From NCBI GenBank assembly GCA_024704765.1, contig JAKMXF010000307.1, forward strand, positions 248,001 to 312,000: a stretch of DNA of 64,000 nucleotides, read 5' to 3'. Numbering within the stretch: position 1 is the stretch's first letter; every line of letters begins with the position of its first letter. Origin of the DNA: Oopsacas minuta (lineage: Eukaryota; Porifera; Hexactinellida; Lyssacinosida; Leucopsacidae). Both the position numbers and the translations under genes were made by a program. This document shows positions 19,985 to 32,749 of this stretch, piece after piece. The notes beneath the pieces are model-generated. The model was not told the DNA's origin. It did not search any database and worked only from the letters and a program-made list of their open reading frames with translations.

Positions 19985-20815
19985 ATGGGTTAAGACTGGT
20001 GAAGGCCTTGCAGAAATTATTCTGGATTTTCCCAAATCTCATGGAATTGACATTAGTTGCTGCCGAGGTCAAAGCTATGATATCTCCTGTAGTATGTCTG
20101 GGAAATATTCCAGCATGCAGAGTATAGTACTCAATGCCAATTCACTAGCATTTTGTATTAAATGTGCCGCACAATTATTTAATCTAATCGGAGTATCAGC
20201 TGTGAATTGTTGTATTGATGCTGACAGATTTTCAGCATCTGCAACATCTCTACAACTTCTTTTCTGAGTCTACACATAGATAAAAAGCGATGGTGGATAC
20301 AATTCATGTAAGTTGCTCTGTAGTTAAACATCCTTCGGATACACGTGGGTCTGAAAAGTGGATGTAACGCATTCATGCCTTCTAGGAAATTCGTATTTTG
20401 AAGCTGCTTGTTGTCACTTAGCATCAGATCCTGATCGAAACCCAGAGACCAAACTCGAGGCAAAAATCTAAGAGAGCAAATGAAATTTATTGAGACTGCA
20501 TTACTATCAGATTAATGGAATCATAATAGATCCTGTCTCAATCCATTGAATCCAAACAGTAAATCGCTTCAAATTCAAAAGATATACTTATCAAGTGCTG
20601 CTAAGTAATTACTGTCAAAGTTTCTTAATAAACTCCATGGACTGTTGTAAGAATTTGAAAGAGAGACATTGAATGGTGGGGAAACGAAAACTATTAACGA
20701 CAAACAAGTCGTAAACAATTGCGGAATGCAAGAGATGTTACTATATTTGTGAGCAATATTCAAATGATAGTCAGAGTTAGGATAACATGACACCACATAG
20801 TGGTTCAAAGAAGTA
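19985..20815 (+). pseudogene. ZMYM-type hAT transposase, middle part
   Basis: The plus strand reads GEGLAEIILDFPKSHGIDI, CRGQSYDIS, MSGKYSSMQ and a CAAQLFNLIGVSAV block. These match the region around the second catalytic acid in zinc-finger-MYM-type hAT transposases. In that family the motif is CRGQSYD followed by asparagine/alanine; here it degenerates. Later segments (about 20480-20800) drift through frameshifts. The likely C-terminus lies at 26360-26820, with two other elements inserted between. Confidence 0.65.
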
Positions 20816-20920
20816 GTTAGTAACGAAAGGCTATTTGGCGTGAGGTAGACACATGAAATGCATAAATTGAATATAGCTTATCATTTACAAGGGATCGATA
20901 AACATGGCCCTAAGTAGATA

Positions 20921-23200
20921 GATCAACAAAATTTAACTTCATTTTCTCATCAAGTATTAGAATGACATTTTCTAACCTATTTTTCTATGCTGAATTCAAA
21001 TCTACTTTCTGATTCTTTCCAGCACGTCCAGTTTTCTTCCATCTACAAGTCAACGATTTTTAGGTATTTCCTAAATTTTTCCTGTTATTTTATGGTAGTG
21101 GCTGTCTTTTTGCCTTCTTACATGATAGCCATCTGAAATAAATCAAACTTTCGATGTTTTAGATTAATGCCAAGATAATATCAGTTATTATCCTAGCTCT
21201 TACATATAATTATTCACATTCATGCATGTATCAACTACTCAAAAACTAAGGGAAAACACATATCCATCTAGAAGTAAAAGGTAGCTAACTAAATTAAAAG
21301 TGTTGAGAGTATGATTTCTTTGTATATATCTTGTTGGGATTATCTCTGAAGAGCCTCCACCAGTAATCGGACATCATGCCCTCATTCCAGAAACCTTGGT
21401 ATCGGGTTTCCATCTCCTGTATGTCTTGGTGGAATCTCTCACCTTGTTCATCACTTACAGCACCAAGGTTCTCAGGGAAAAATCAAGATAAGAGTGCAAG
21501 AAGTGAAGTTTTAGCGACATGAGAAAGCCCAACTTCTCGTATACGTTGAGCAAGGTTTCCAATCCTTCTCTGTAGTTGGACGACTTCTTGTTGCCCAAAA
21601 AGTTCTCACAAACCCATTTGAAAGAATTCCAAGCACTCATTTCTAATTCGGATAATGTCTTCTCGAAATCTGGATTCCTGAATACTTGTCTGGTTTGTGG
21701 TCCTACAAATACTCCCCCTTCTAACTTTGCCTCGCTTAATTTCGGGAATTTGCCTACCCAAGGCAGAAATCCTGCTGAATTTGTGTTACCCATTGTTTTA
21801 ACGAATGTTTTCATTAATCCAAGTTTAATATGACGTGGGGGTAAGAAAACTTTGTTTGGATCTACCAATGGCGAATGCTGTAAATTGGTTTTCCCACTTC
21901 ATAGGTTCTCTTCGGCCAATCACATTTTTTATAATGTTTACCAGTTGCTCGGCTGTCCCATAGATATAGGAAACAACAATACTTTATAAAACCAAGTTGC
22001 AAGCCCATCAATAGCCCGATTATCTTAAGATCATCGCAGATATTCCATATATGTGTTCTATACTGTATTGCCTCCAAAACTTCCTGCAAATTAACGAAGG
22101 TTTCTTTCAGATAGACGGAGTGAGCAATTGGAACGCCAGGCTTTAGATTTCCGTTATGCAACAGAACAGCTTTCAAACTGCGTTTTGACGAGTCGATGAA
22201 AAGGCGCCAATCAGAGGAAGAATGTTCTTGTAATAGGTTTGCATTGAGTCCTTCGATATCATTACAATAGCACAGTGGACCATCAGTGGTGTAGTATTGT
22301 GTGAGATCGAAATTTCGCTTGCGATAGTGGGATACTAGGACATCTTTGTCGAGTAGGTTTTTCTGTTTGAGCCTGGATGCAAGGAGTTCAGCTTTGTCTT
22401 TAGATAAGTCTAGATCCCTGACCAGGTCATTCAATTCTCCCTGTGTAAATGTTTGTGGCTCTAGTAATTCATCTTCCGGGACATTATTAGCATCTGTAGA
22501 ATCTGCATGAACATCTTCCACCATATCACACCAGATTTTAATTTGCTGTGGCTTGGGAGTTGGGATTGGTAATGAGATGTCGTGTGGAATTGGCCTGCGA
22601 GCAGGATCCAAATCTGGGTAAACAAGAGCGTGCTTATTCTTGGCTGAGAATCCTGTAATATCGATAAGGCAAAAGTAACAATCATTAAGGTGATTTTTCT
22701 GTTCCCTCCAGGCCATGGGTATTGCAAATGGCATTGAAACTTTCCTTTTATTCAACCAATCACGTAGTCCACTTGAACAAGAAGTGCATATAACATGTGG
22801 TGTCCACGACTTATCTTGGTCACCATGTGGACATTCGAAGTACAATTTGTATATGTTCTTTAATTGATTTGTGATTGGTTATCTTGGTGATTTTACGCAA
22901 AAAAGATCACAAACGTAACAGAAATTGTCGAGATGAGTTCTACAATTACGATGCATGTTTGTAATTTGATTTGCTTGAATTCAAATAAGCAAAGTCATTT
23001 ATATTCCAGATAATTGAATCAAAATAGGCATGCTCATATAGCAATTTAGTAACTAGGTAATACTATACTATTGAAAAAATGGATATTGGATTTCAGAATA
23101 ACTAGACGTGCTAGAGAAATTCTGATTGCAAATTCGAGTTCAGCATTCAAAAGTATGCTAAGATAAATGTATGTGATCTCTGATGAGAAATCTTGTTGAG
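20921..23200 (-). mobile_element. Unnamed TIR transposon, copy 2
   Basis: Left boundary is set by alignment with copy 3: both start GATCAACAAAATTTAAC / GGTCAACAAAAATTTAAC, while flanks to the left differ. A reverse match CAACAAGATTTCTCATC (minus strand, 23198-23182) resembles the left CAACAAAATTT...TTCTCATC with a similar internal gap, giving an approximate right end. Size is about 2.3 kb. No target duplication was established. Confidence 0.5.
21300..22955 (-). pseudogene. Unnamed transposon protein, copy 2
   Basis: Begins MHRNCRTHLDNFCYVCDLF at 22955. It continues to CPHGDQDKSWTPHVICTSC, MAWREQKNHLNDCYFC, PARRPIPHD, FIDSSKRSLKAVLLHNGN, ICDDLKIIGLLMG, LWDSRA, HIKLGLMKTFVK, FVGPQTR, FLGN and MSLKLHFLHSYL. 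After another frame change it reads DEQGERFHQDIQEMETRYQG and MMSDYWW near 21300. Lesions: an in-frame stop near 22890, a frame change near 21865 and a one-base loss near 21478. Copy 1's ICGDLK is ICDDLK here. The cysteine pairs suggest a zinc-binding N-terminus. Confidence 0.65.
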
Positions 23201-23555
23201 TTGTCTTATTATATGGATTCATATTTCTGATTTATGAAGTTATTAAAAATTTTAATTTTTCATTTTTCCACCTTGTTGCCAGGAAATTTATCAGTATTTT
23301 GCATAACAATCACTTTGAACTCTAAATCTCGTTGTAGAGCTTACATTTATAGGTTTCTGACGTTATGAAATTTGGATTCCACACTTAATGTATTAGATAG
23401 AATATATCTATATCAATATATAACTCAGAAATTCACATATTAGAGATATTATAGTGATAAAGTCAAAAGTTCGGGATAGACATGTGTAATGATGCTTAAA
23501 TTCATGAATAAATCTGAAAAATACTCTCCTTCGTTGCAGTATTGAAGCATTTTGA

Positions 23556-25470
23556 TCAGGATGTATGCCCAGATTGGCCACATCGTTCGCAAGTCAAATT
23601 TCTTCGATAGTTTACTAAAGCTAGGTCACTTTGAGAGGTTAATCTGCTGAAAATATCCATAATATTGGTCTCGAAACTAAGTTTAAGAGCCAAACTTTCT
23701 CGATATTTCCTAACTAATTTGTTGTACAATTCTGTGCCTTCTTTGGATGATGCTTTTAAGCAATAGCTAGAATTTTTTTCGCGGAAGAATTCCTCGGAAT
23801 TGGCCAAGAGCTTGTGTAGGGTGGAGTAATACTTGTCAATGGTAATGAATCCAAGTTGAAAAGGTAGATGTAATTGCACAATTTTTTCATAATCCCGAAA
23901 TATTAAACTTTTGACTTGAATTGTAAACACTACGAAATCCAGATTCATCCGAAAAGGCTCTTCTAACAACATTCCCTGTTGAGGTGATCCCACCACTAGA
24001 ATCAAGCTGGTCAACTTTTAATCCGGTCTTTTCCTGGGTCAGTACTTGAAGGAAATTCATTGACTGCTTGATGAATTGAGAAATTTGGACTACTGAACTT
24101 TTCGATCGCGAGATGATATATCAAAAGATTGAAAGACCTAAAAATGGTATGATTACATGAATACCAATTCTGAATGGTTAAGGAGTAATAGTATTACTTA
24201 CCAAACAATACATGTGCATGAATGAAGTGGAGATGCTGGATGCATACCAATCTCTGAAATTGTTTAATGAGTTAAGTTAAAGCGTTGATGAGTAGAAAGA
24301 GCAAAGAACTACTCAAGGTCATCAACGTGACAAATAACTCAATTGCATCAGTGATAGTTCTGTTGATGGAGAACCCATTAAAGACTAAATCACGGTCGTT
24401 CAATCTCTATGTGTGGCAGTGCACTTCTGACAACTGGCTGCTCCAGTTCCTGAGAGAATGGCAGCCATCTTCCTATCCAATATTGAGCGGGCAACATCGA
24501 CATTAACAACACCATTTTCTGTAGTAATCACATTTTGCAACTTCGCTGTATCATATTTTCCATGAAGGAAGGAATAGCTTCGAATTATGTCGCAGCGCAG
24601 AGAAAAATGGGTCTTAGACAGAAGGGAAAATTGGGAGATAAATTTTGCCAAACAATTCTGTTTGTTACAGTGTGGATGAAGATCGGCTTGAAACAAAATT
24701 GATTGAAGTTTTTGGTGAAGGTGTTAGTTGTCTGTTGGTTATAGATAGAATGAGAAGCAGAACCATCAAAACCATCTGCGTTTTTAAAAACGCTATGGGG
24801 CGATCAACAATTGACAATACTCTTTAACGTTGTTTTGAACTTGAAGAAAGTTATTGTGTGATACCTAATGATCTATCTGGAATGGGATATATAGTTATAC
24901 TGGATCGTGAAATCATGACATCCCTCAGATTATCTAACTTGTAGTTAGTGGGAAAAAGTATATTGTCTTGCAGAAGTGTTTGACATATTTGAGTGTATTT
25001 TCGTCTACCCACTTCAAGTACATCCAAATGGAAGAAAGCTTTGTCAACTGGAACATGCTTGTCACTGAAGTTACAGATTCCAACCATTACGAATAACCTA
25101 AAGTCAGAGAAGTTACAGATTCCAACCGTTACCATAGCAACTTGACAATTATCTTCTGCATTGGCCTATAGTTGAAGTGAAAGTGTGGCTACTACTACGG
25201 ATGAAGGATCTTCCAAATTGGCTGTTTCAATCAGTTTCTCTACAATTGGAGTTAATCTGGCCCGCTGTTACTCCAGGGAAAGAATTAATAAGCTCTTTTT
25301 CTATCTAAACAATTCTGTAGAGGGCATTGATGATACTGCTGAAGAAGAGAGATGCAGTATTTTTCTTTTGTTCCCCAAGCATTTCGTAATTCTACCATCC
25401 AGATGTTATATTTCACAAGATTTCTTGAACTTTATTCTGATAAGCGCAAACAATGTTCAAGAATGATACA
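23556..25470 (-). pseudogene. RAG1/Transib-like transposase pseudogene with zinc-knuckle tail
   Basis: Scattered frames follow the RAG1-core order. FFHLDVLEVGRRKYTQICQ (25000) comes first, then ADGFDGSASHSIYNQ (about 24775, first acid motif). VWQNLSPNFPFCLRP, TGAASCQKCTATHRD (zinc-binding C-x2-C) and SGGITSTGNVVRRAF follow. The 3' part has YYSTLHKLLANSEEF and SKEGTELYNKLVRKYRESLA (position of the catalytic E region), ending CERCGQSGHTS. The last motif is the start of a CCHC zinc knuckle. Such tails occur on some RAG1-like transposases. Many stops and frameshifts break the gene. No terminal repeats were found. It is a transposon relic, not a host RAG gene. Confidence 0.65.
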
Positions 25471-26029
25471 TAGAGTCATGTTTTTCCTCAGCAATACTTA
25501 ACAAACTGTATATTTCACAACAGTATCAAGAATGTTGGAATCTTTTTGTTCAAAAATTCCAGCATATCGCGAAGAGTTCGTGGAATTTAGCGATTAGAAA
25601 TGGGGATAAATGCTGTAAATCACAAAAAATAGGACAAAGTACTTGCTTCAATGAGGATACAATTTTTTTGAGTGAAAAGATATTCTAAATTATTGATAAG
25701 TACTGGACTTTTGCATATCAAAAATATTACTCAGCTAAAAAGAACTGAGAATAGAATTCACATATAAAATCCATGTTGATCCAAGCGGGTGATATTCATT
25801 TACTATGTGGTATATGATATTTATGTACTTAAACACACTTGAATCAAATCTACCTTCAGCTATCCATATTTCCCAGCCACCATTCACTTTTGATATTTTT
25901 ATAATTCCTAGCCCTTAGGGAACCTACTTCAAAATGGAAAAATTGGGATAGTGCAATAATCATCAACAACTTTTGCAGTTGGAATTGTATAATTACATCT
26001 TGATTAGAAATACTTGTAACAGAATATAC

Positions 26030-26108
26030 ATTGGGATTGAAATTATTTGAAATATACTCTGCTGCAATTTCACGAATCCTCAGAAACTCCAAATCTCGAA
26101 TTTGCAAC
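26030..26108 (-). CDS. Weak candidate exon, unknown gene
   Basis: A 79-nt block between TTTCAG/GTTGCA (acceptor) and CCCAAT/GTATAT (donor) is open as LQIRDLEFLRIREIAAEYI. It lies in transposon-rich sequence, so chance or transposon origin is quite possible. Confidence 0.2.
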
Positions 26109-26359
26109 CTGAAATTGCTGAATCAAAGATGCAATGATATGCTTAAATGCTCTCGTTTCACTTAATCTTTCGAACACTCAATATTTAGATTTTGAGGAAC
26201 TGTCTACAAATATTAGCAATTTTGGAAACTTCAATTTTTAGCTCTAATCGATGCCCCTAACCAATGTGCACCCATGGATAAATTCAGACTCTCAATACAA
26301 AGTTATCATTGAGAAACTTCAAGTGTCACTACAATAACATATAGTCCTCACAAACAGTT

Positions 26360-26820
26360 TACGTCTCATTGTTTGAATGGACACTGAGACAGATGGCCTA
26401 AACTTTCAAAAGGCAGCTGACGTTTTGTGTTGTAGTTATCAAACTGACCCCTGTGACAGCAAAGAGTTTTTAAATGAGTTTATACACTTCCTTGAATTCA
26501 GAGAAGCCAGAATAATACTTTAGGAAAGTGAAATAGATCTCCTATGTGCGTAAAGATGGAGAAGGAGGGGGTACTCACTTTGAAAATGTTGAAACTCCAC
26601 TCACAACATGCTTGTGTATCATGACAAGGAACCTCAATGGAGATAGAGCTTTATACTAACTCAAATTAATTAAGTCAGATCTCCGATCAACAATGAGACA
26701 AGATCGTTTACATATTCTTGCGTTGTTTTAATAGAAAGTGAATCGGTTCGAGATGTGAACATAAACCACGGTATAGAACAGTTTGCTTCAGCTAAAACCA
26801 GAAAATGTGAAGGCAAACTT
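26360..26820 (+). pseudogene. ZMYM-type hAT transposase, C-terminal part
   Basis: Frames read ETDGLNFQKAADVLCCSYQT, NEFIHFLEF, then LRSTMRQDRLHILALF and IEQFASAKTRK. The last two are the conserved C-terminal end of ZMYM1-like hAT transposases. It is broken by stops. Orientation and missing domains suit it being the other half of the relic at 19985-20815. Confidence 0.6.
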
Positions 26821-26824
26821 TAGC

Positions 26825-27768
26825 TAAACTAGATAAATTATTACTTTTCCCTTTATTTGCAATATGTATATGTTATTCATGCCAATAATAATTTTTAACA
26901 GCAATAAGTTAGGAAATGTGTTATGTACATTGTTTCTCTAGAATATCTACAAATAGGGCCTAGAACAGTGATGTCCAACTGGCGGACAGCGAGCTTCGGA
27001 TTGGATTAATCCAAACTCCTTCCAAAATTCTGACTATCTACCATATATATTCTATGTATTTACCCTTCGACATAATATCTACCAATCTTATTTTTTTACA
27101 ATTTCATTGAATTAGAGACTTAAGTTAAACATATTAATACATTAGGTATTATTCCAAGTAAGTAGTAATTGAATATTATGTACTTTTGAGCATTAGATTC
27201 ATAGTAGGAAATTTAGTAGCATACTGCAGTTTCAGAGAAGCAATCAATATTTTCTGATCCTTTTTGTATAAATATATGGACCATGACTGAAATCCTTTGG
27301 GCATCTATGGTCTAGAATAACATCAGAAAAATTGTAGGATAATGGAATATTAGATCAAATATTCACTTAGCCTTGGGCTCAGAAAGCCCTTAGTCCTGCA
27401 CCGGGTATGGGTATAACCTACTATACATTAGAATAACAGTAACTTGTGAACCTTGGAAAGGGATAGGTTAACTGATAGAACAACCCGTATGAGAATTCGA
27501 TTTTGAAGAAACGTAGATTTTGAGAAATTATCAGTATTAAAATAGTCTAATAAAGACTAGTCCTGGTCACTACTTTGGACCAGGGATAAGTGGATCTGAA
27601 TATATTCGAGAAACTCGATAGTGGTCGATAATGAGAAACTGGTACATTTTCGCCAGAATTAATGTACGATTGATATGTAACAATTCATAAAAGCAATTTT
27701 TATGCTTCAGATGGAGGTGAAGTCATTCGTTAACGTAACTGGCAAATATGCATTAAAACCTGGTCAAT
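26825..27768. other. Intervening sequence with solo hAT end
   Basis: CAGTGATGTCCAACTGGCGG at 26966 resembles a hAT terminus without a partner. The rest is AT-rich with no recognised feature. Confidence 0.35.
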
Positions 27769-27776
27769 CTCTAAAA

Positions 27777-30079
27777 CAGTGGTTCTCAAACTGGGGTACG
27801 CCAGCACTTTTCCTAGGGGTACGTCGGTGTTTCACCTAATCATATCAATTCTGTAATAATCATATACAAATATTTCGAGTTACACACTATCATGTCAACA
27901 GACTCAGCACATAGATAGTAATTTCATGCCAAATAATTAATATGTATCAGTTACAATGGTTTCATCACTAATTATTATCACCCTTGAATATTTATTGTTT
28001 GAGGTTATGCTAATTAAGGATTCCATTGTTCGTACATATGTGTCAACTCATATTGATTATCATATTGTTCTTATAAAATGGAAATTAGAAGAGTATTTCT
28101 TTGAGACCTTGACTTTATCGCCAAATTCATATGGAATCTGCTAAGAAACGGAAGTATAATGAAGACTATATCAAATATGGATTTACATCCATACTTAAAG
28201 AGGGACGGGAACTACCACAATGTGTAATATGTTATAAGGTGCTATCTGAGGGCTCGATGAAGCCAAGTTTCCTAAAACGCCATTTAAGCGGGTGCCACCC
28301 AAATCTTGCAGATAAGGATATAGATTTCTTCAAGCACCAAGAGGTAGGAGTAAAGCGAATCCGTATAGATCACAGAGGACAATTAAGTCAACTGACTCAA
28401 GCAGGTCTTCGTGCCTCGTACATGGTGGCTTTGCGAATCGCTCAAGAAAAGAAACCACATACGATTGCAGAAAATCTTATACTACCCAGTTGTAAGGACA
28501 TCGTGCACTGCATTTTGGGAGATAGCGCCGAAAAGAAACTCGCCTCTCTGCCTCTCTCGAATGACACAATCAAGCGCCGAATTACAGATATGGCAGATGA
28601 CATTGAGCAGCAGGTAGTTGCTGAGATTTTGAGAGCCCCGGTGAACACATTTTTAATTCAACTTGATGAGTCAACGGATGTTTCTAGTTGTGCACAACTA
28701 CTGGTATGAGCGCGGTACATCAAAGACGGGGACTTCAAGGAAGAGTTCCTATTTTGCGATTGTTTGGAAATAACTACAAAAGGAGATGTCTTCCAGCAGG
28801 TACTTTGAAAGAATGGGACTATCCTAGAAGTATGTTTCTGCTTGCACAACAGATGGTGCTCCTGCTATGCATGGAATTCATTCGGGATTTCGAGCTCGGG
28901 AAAAGACAGTGAATCCCGTTTCGAAACACAATCACTGTATGATACACCGATACGCTCTTGCGTCTAAAACACTTCCATCCGATCTAAAACTTGTTCTTGA
29001 TGATGTTGTCACCATGGTCAATTTTATCAAGTCCAGTGCTCTTAATACACTTGTGTTCCGCCTAGTGTGCCAAGAATTAGATATTGACCATCAGAATTTG
29101 CTGTTCTATACTGAAGTTCGTTGACTCTCATGAGGGAACATGCTCTCTCGAGTATATTCACTGAAAACCAATTGCTTGAATTCTTTGAACGAGATGGGAA
29201 AGAGAAGTCAAAAGTATTCTTCGGCAAACTCACAGACAAAGAATGGCTGAAAAACCTCACCTACTTAAATGATATCTTCTCGCGAATCAACTTGCTCGAC
29301 AAGTCCCTCCAAGGACGGTTTACTACCGTGATTGATTGTGTGGACAAGATTCGGGCATTTATTATGAAGTTAGAACTCTGGGAAGCAAAGTTAACCGCGG
29401 GAAAGTTCGATTTTTTTGAAAGCCTCTCAGCAACTCTTGGAGAAGAGGGTACTACAGATCAAAGTATAGGTGCTCTAGTAAAGGCTCACCTCTCAGCAAT
29501 GCGAAATGAATTTAAACTTACTTCCCAGACTTAAGCGACCTGGACATGAAAATGATTCGAAATCCATTCAGATGCGATGTAAGTTCTATACCAGACAGAG
29601 TCCAAGAGGAATTTGTTGAATTAGTCAATGATTCTATTGCCCGAGATCAATTTGAAACACTCGCACTCACAAAGTTCTGGTGCGAAATGAGCTTGATATA
29701 TCCCAACGTAGCAGATAGAGCAGTAAAAACTTTGTTGATGTTTCCCAGTACTTACCTTTGTTAACAAGGATTTTCAGCGCTATTACTAATTAAAAACAAA
29801 TTTCGAGCGCGGTTGTCTGTGGAAGCTGATCTCCGTCTGGCCCTTTCAAAAACTGTGCCACGAATTGATAGCCTGATACACAACATGCAAGCACATCCTT
29901 CCCACTAATTAATTATCTACTTTATTTATATTGCTAGAATAAAAAACACTTTTATTTTTCACAACTGGGTAAAAGGGATTGTAAACCTAATATTTACAAT
30001 GCAGGCCATTTTAAGGGGTACATCACACACAAGATCCAGCTTGAGGGGTACGCAAAGAGAAAAAGTTTGAAAACCACTG
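27777..30079 (+). mobile_element. BED-hAT element, complete but dead
   Basis: Ends CAGTGGTTCTCAAACTGGGG and, reverse complement, CAGTGGTTTTCAAACTTTTT bound 2,303 bp. A perfect 8-bp duplication CTCTAAAA flanks it (27769-27776, 30080-30087). It encodes a ZBED-type transposase on the plus strand. The intact duplication shows a single clean insertion. Confidence 0.93.
28131..29908 (+). pseudogene. ZBED-type hAT transposase pseudogene
   Basis: Starts MESAKKRKYNEDYIKYGFTS. The BED zinc finger has CVIC and H-x4-CH in FLKRHLSGCH. HTIAENLILPSC and QLDESTDVSSCAQLLV (first catalytic D) follow, and the frame then stops at 28707. Later frames give the ATDGAPAM-region remnant, CMIHRYALASKTLPSDL, IKSSALNTLVFRL and YTEVR. 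The end is LLMFPSTYLC, GFSALLLIKNKFRARL and LALSKTVPRI, the C-terminal dimerisation region. Stops at 29122, 29532 and 29761 and a frameshift near 28790 disable it. Its integrity makes it a good reference for the more decayed hAT copies at 3365, 17252 and 50750. Confidence 0.88.
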
Positions 30080-30087
30080 CTCTAAAA

Positions 30088-32464
30088 CTATGTTAAATGT
30101 TAACAATGAATCAACGTTAAAATGTTGAAATTCCAAATAATCTAATACAGTCTGAGCGATAATTAAGAATTTGCGAATAATATCATAAAAAATTATACTA
30201 TTTGGTATTTCAACAATGTGAACATAGATGAATAATTAACGTTCAATATAGTTTCAAAGATTGAGCAGTTTTAAATACATATTTTCCAATTAGGCTACCA
30301 TATGACATCACTTCGATCTGAAACACAAATGTTGCTTCTTTTGAATGGTCACACATCAATAATATATTTATTCGATTGAAAATGTACCAGTTTCTTATTA
30401 TCTGCGATTTTAGATTTTCGCATCAAAATATATCCGCTTCCTTTTATCCCTGGTCCTGTGAAATTTGCCTCAATGATCAGGCCTTATCTTTAGTAGGCTA
30501 TAGTATTAAATATTTACTGAACAATAAGTCCTTAACAAATTTACGCTATAATATTTCAGGTATTGACAAAATAAATGTGTAGTAGGGAGATATTTGCTAA
30601 AACATACCTAGTAGACCGTGAAATATTGTATTTTACATTTTATGTGAAAGGTTGAAATGATCTAGAGAAACAATTATACAAAATTTCAAAAATTTAGAAA
30701 CAATTATGTTAGCTGACTTGTGAATCTTGTACCATCATGGTAACATAATCATTTCTTAATAAGTTGACAATTATTCAAAAGGATGACTTCGTGAAATTTG
30801 GCATATTGTTGGGTACTAGTGATTCAAATTTCAACCATCTATCAAGTAGATTGGTTGAGTTGTGGAAAATCTTTGGAATATCTAAAAATGTGACAATGAC
30901 CTCATAGTTACGTCGTAGGGGTGAATTTTCGTCCAAAACTCAAATTATCTGGGCCAAGATACACCTGTATGCAGAATATCAGCATTGAGGGTCTTCCAAT
31001 TTCTTCTATGTTCAGCTATCTTTAGAAAATATATATTCACAACTATGTAAAATAATTCAGTATTTACAGTGTTTCTCCAAACAATTCATTGAATAAGATG
31101 ATAAGTACGGGACTTCAATTCATGCAATTTAAATAATCAATTCATAAAACAACCTTGCATAAATATACATACAGTCTTCATTATACAAAATAATCACATG
31201 ACAATAAAAATCTTTTATTGTTCATCATTTGCTTTCATTATATCCTTATCATTATGACATATAGTAATAAACCGCAATAATTAAAAACAATCTAAAGAAT
31301 CACAAATGGTGAATTTTGCCAGACCCAAGAACATTACATGCAACGCATGTAATTCAATACGCATTGGTGCTAACACAAGAGCCAAACATTTGACATTATG
31401 ACAAGACTATATACGATCAGAAAATTCCACACTCGGAAACGTTCCGTAAGATATAGTAAGTGAGGGATATTTGATAGTAAATATATACAGACAGCCTTGT
31501 TGTATCAATATCGAATACATCGTAATAGTAATAGTCTTAGTGTCTACTAGCGTACTAGATTTCAAGACCGCTGCCCAACAGCTTACTGCTCCAGGCTAGC
31601 TTAAGAATTTGAGAGCTAAATTAAAACACAGTGTTGCTGGTCGCTATGAGCCATAATATAATCGATTCTAAGTGTCTTGAATTCACAGAATAGTTTAAAT
31701 CTGGGATTAAATTATTCATGGCCAATCAAAATGACATGAAATGGCCTTCTATGGTAATACTGCAGACCCTACGTGGCTTTGGGTTATTATCTGGGCACGT
31801 CGTGTAACAGATAAAAGGACAAAAAATGAACATAAAATTCTTTCGTATATATAAAATTCTGTGCCTTTGAAATAATAGGAATTATTGCAAAGTTAGACTT
31901 TTGGAAATCTCAACAAAATCAGAATCCTGTGATTTTGGCGAATAGAACGAATATCTTAGGTTCGCAACTATCGGAGTTGGTCAAAACCTTTGCTAATCCA
32001 AGATACCACTAGATATAGCAATTGATGGCATCCAAATATTAGTGTATTTCGAGTGCATATAATATTCTATACTTATATACATAGTCTGAAATATGATCAC
32101 GCGACACTACAAAAAATAAGCAATTAATGTGAAAGGCGATAAAATTAGCATTTGAAATTTATTAAGTGCCAAGTGGACACACACCAGCTGATATGGAAGA
32201 ATGTTTATACTAGCTAACGAAACACTTGGTGTTAACCATTTTCATCAACCTTCCACAAGTGTTAATCGTGGACTACAGAATATGAATGAAATGTTATTGG
32301 CACAAAGTTCAAGTAAATACAAGGTTAAAGTCACACCATGAGGAATGTCTGTTAAGGAATGAATATAGTTCCTCAAAAGGGAGGCTTGCTATCGAAAATA
32401 ATAGTTGGAAATTTCAGTGGAATTATGGGTTAAAATGGATTATAAGCATGAGAAACCAACATAC
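30088..32464. other. No supported gene
   Basis: AT-rich single-copy-looking sequence. Frames are short with no recognisable motif. It could be intronic if the minus-strand exons belong to one gene. Confidence 0.4.
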
Positions 32465-32746
32465 GTCAGATGATGATAAACCTGATAGATTAGGATTCAT
32501 CAAATTGGATTTGTTTGGTGACAATACTCCAGATTGTAGAATGGAATCATGGCGTGTTGTACAGGAAGCAGAGGGCAAATTACCTTCATCTGAAGGAATG
32601 GAAAATCGAAATTCATCTTCCAAGACAATTGTATTAGTCTCATCCAGGTATTCATCAATACTAAGGGTTCCAATTAATGAGCTAGAGAAAGGATTAACTA
32701 CCGAAGAGGAAAATTCTTTATGGTGGAGTGAAAGATTGTATAGAAT
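32465..32746 (-). CDS. Putative host exon, serine-rich linker (94 codons)
   Basis: A 282-nt minus-strand block follows a strong acceptor (GGCTCTTCTCTTTAG) and ends at a strong donor (GAC/GTATGT). The frame is open across all 94 codons and both junctions are phase 0. The peptide is rich in Ser, Asn, Asp and Glu (for example GTLSIDEYLDETN, FRFSIPSDEG, LSPNKSNLMN) and looks like a disordered linker. No transposon similarity was seen. The plus strand of the same interval is also open (32286-32750), but it lacks the clean splice signals. It could join the SH3 exon at 775-976; no domain links them directly. Confidence 0.5.
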
Positions 32747-32749
32747 CTA

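Noticed and set aside
23556-25470. Host RAG1 recombinase gene
   Set aside because: Many stops and frameshifts, repeated family in the window, and transposon-type ends on the related copy; nothing suggests an immune gene.
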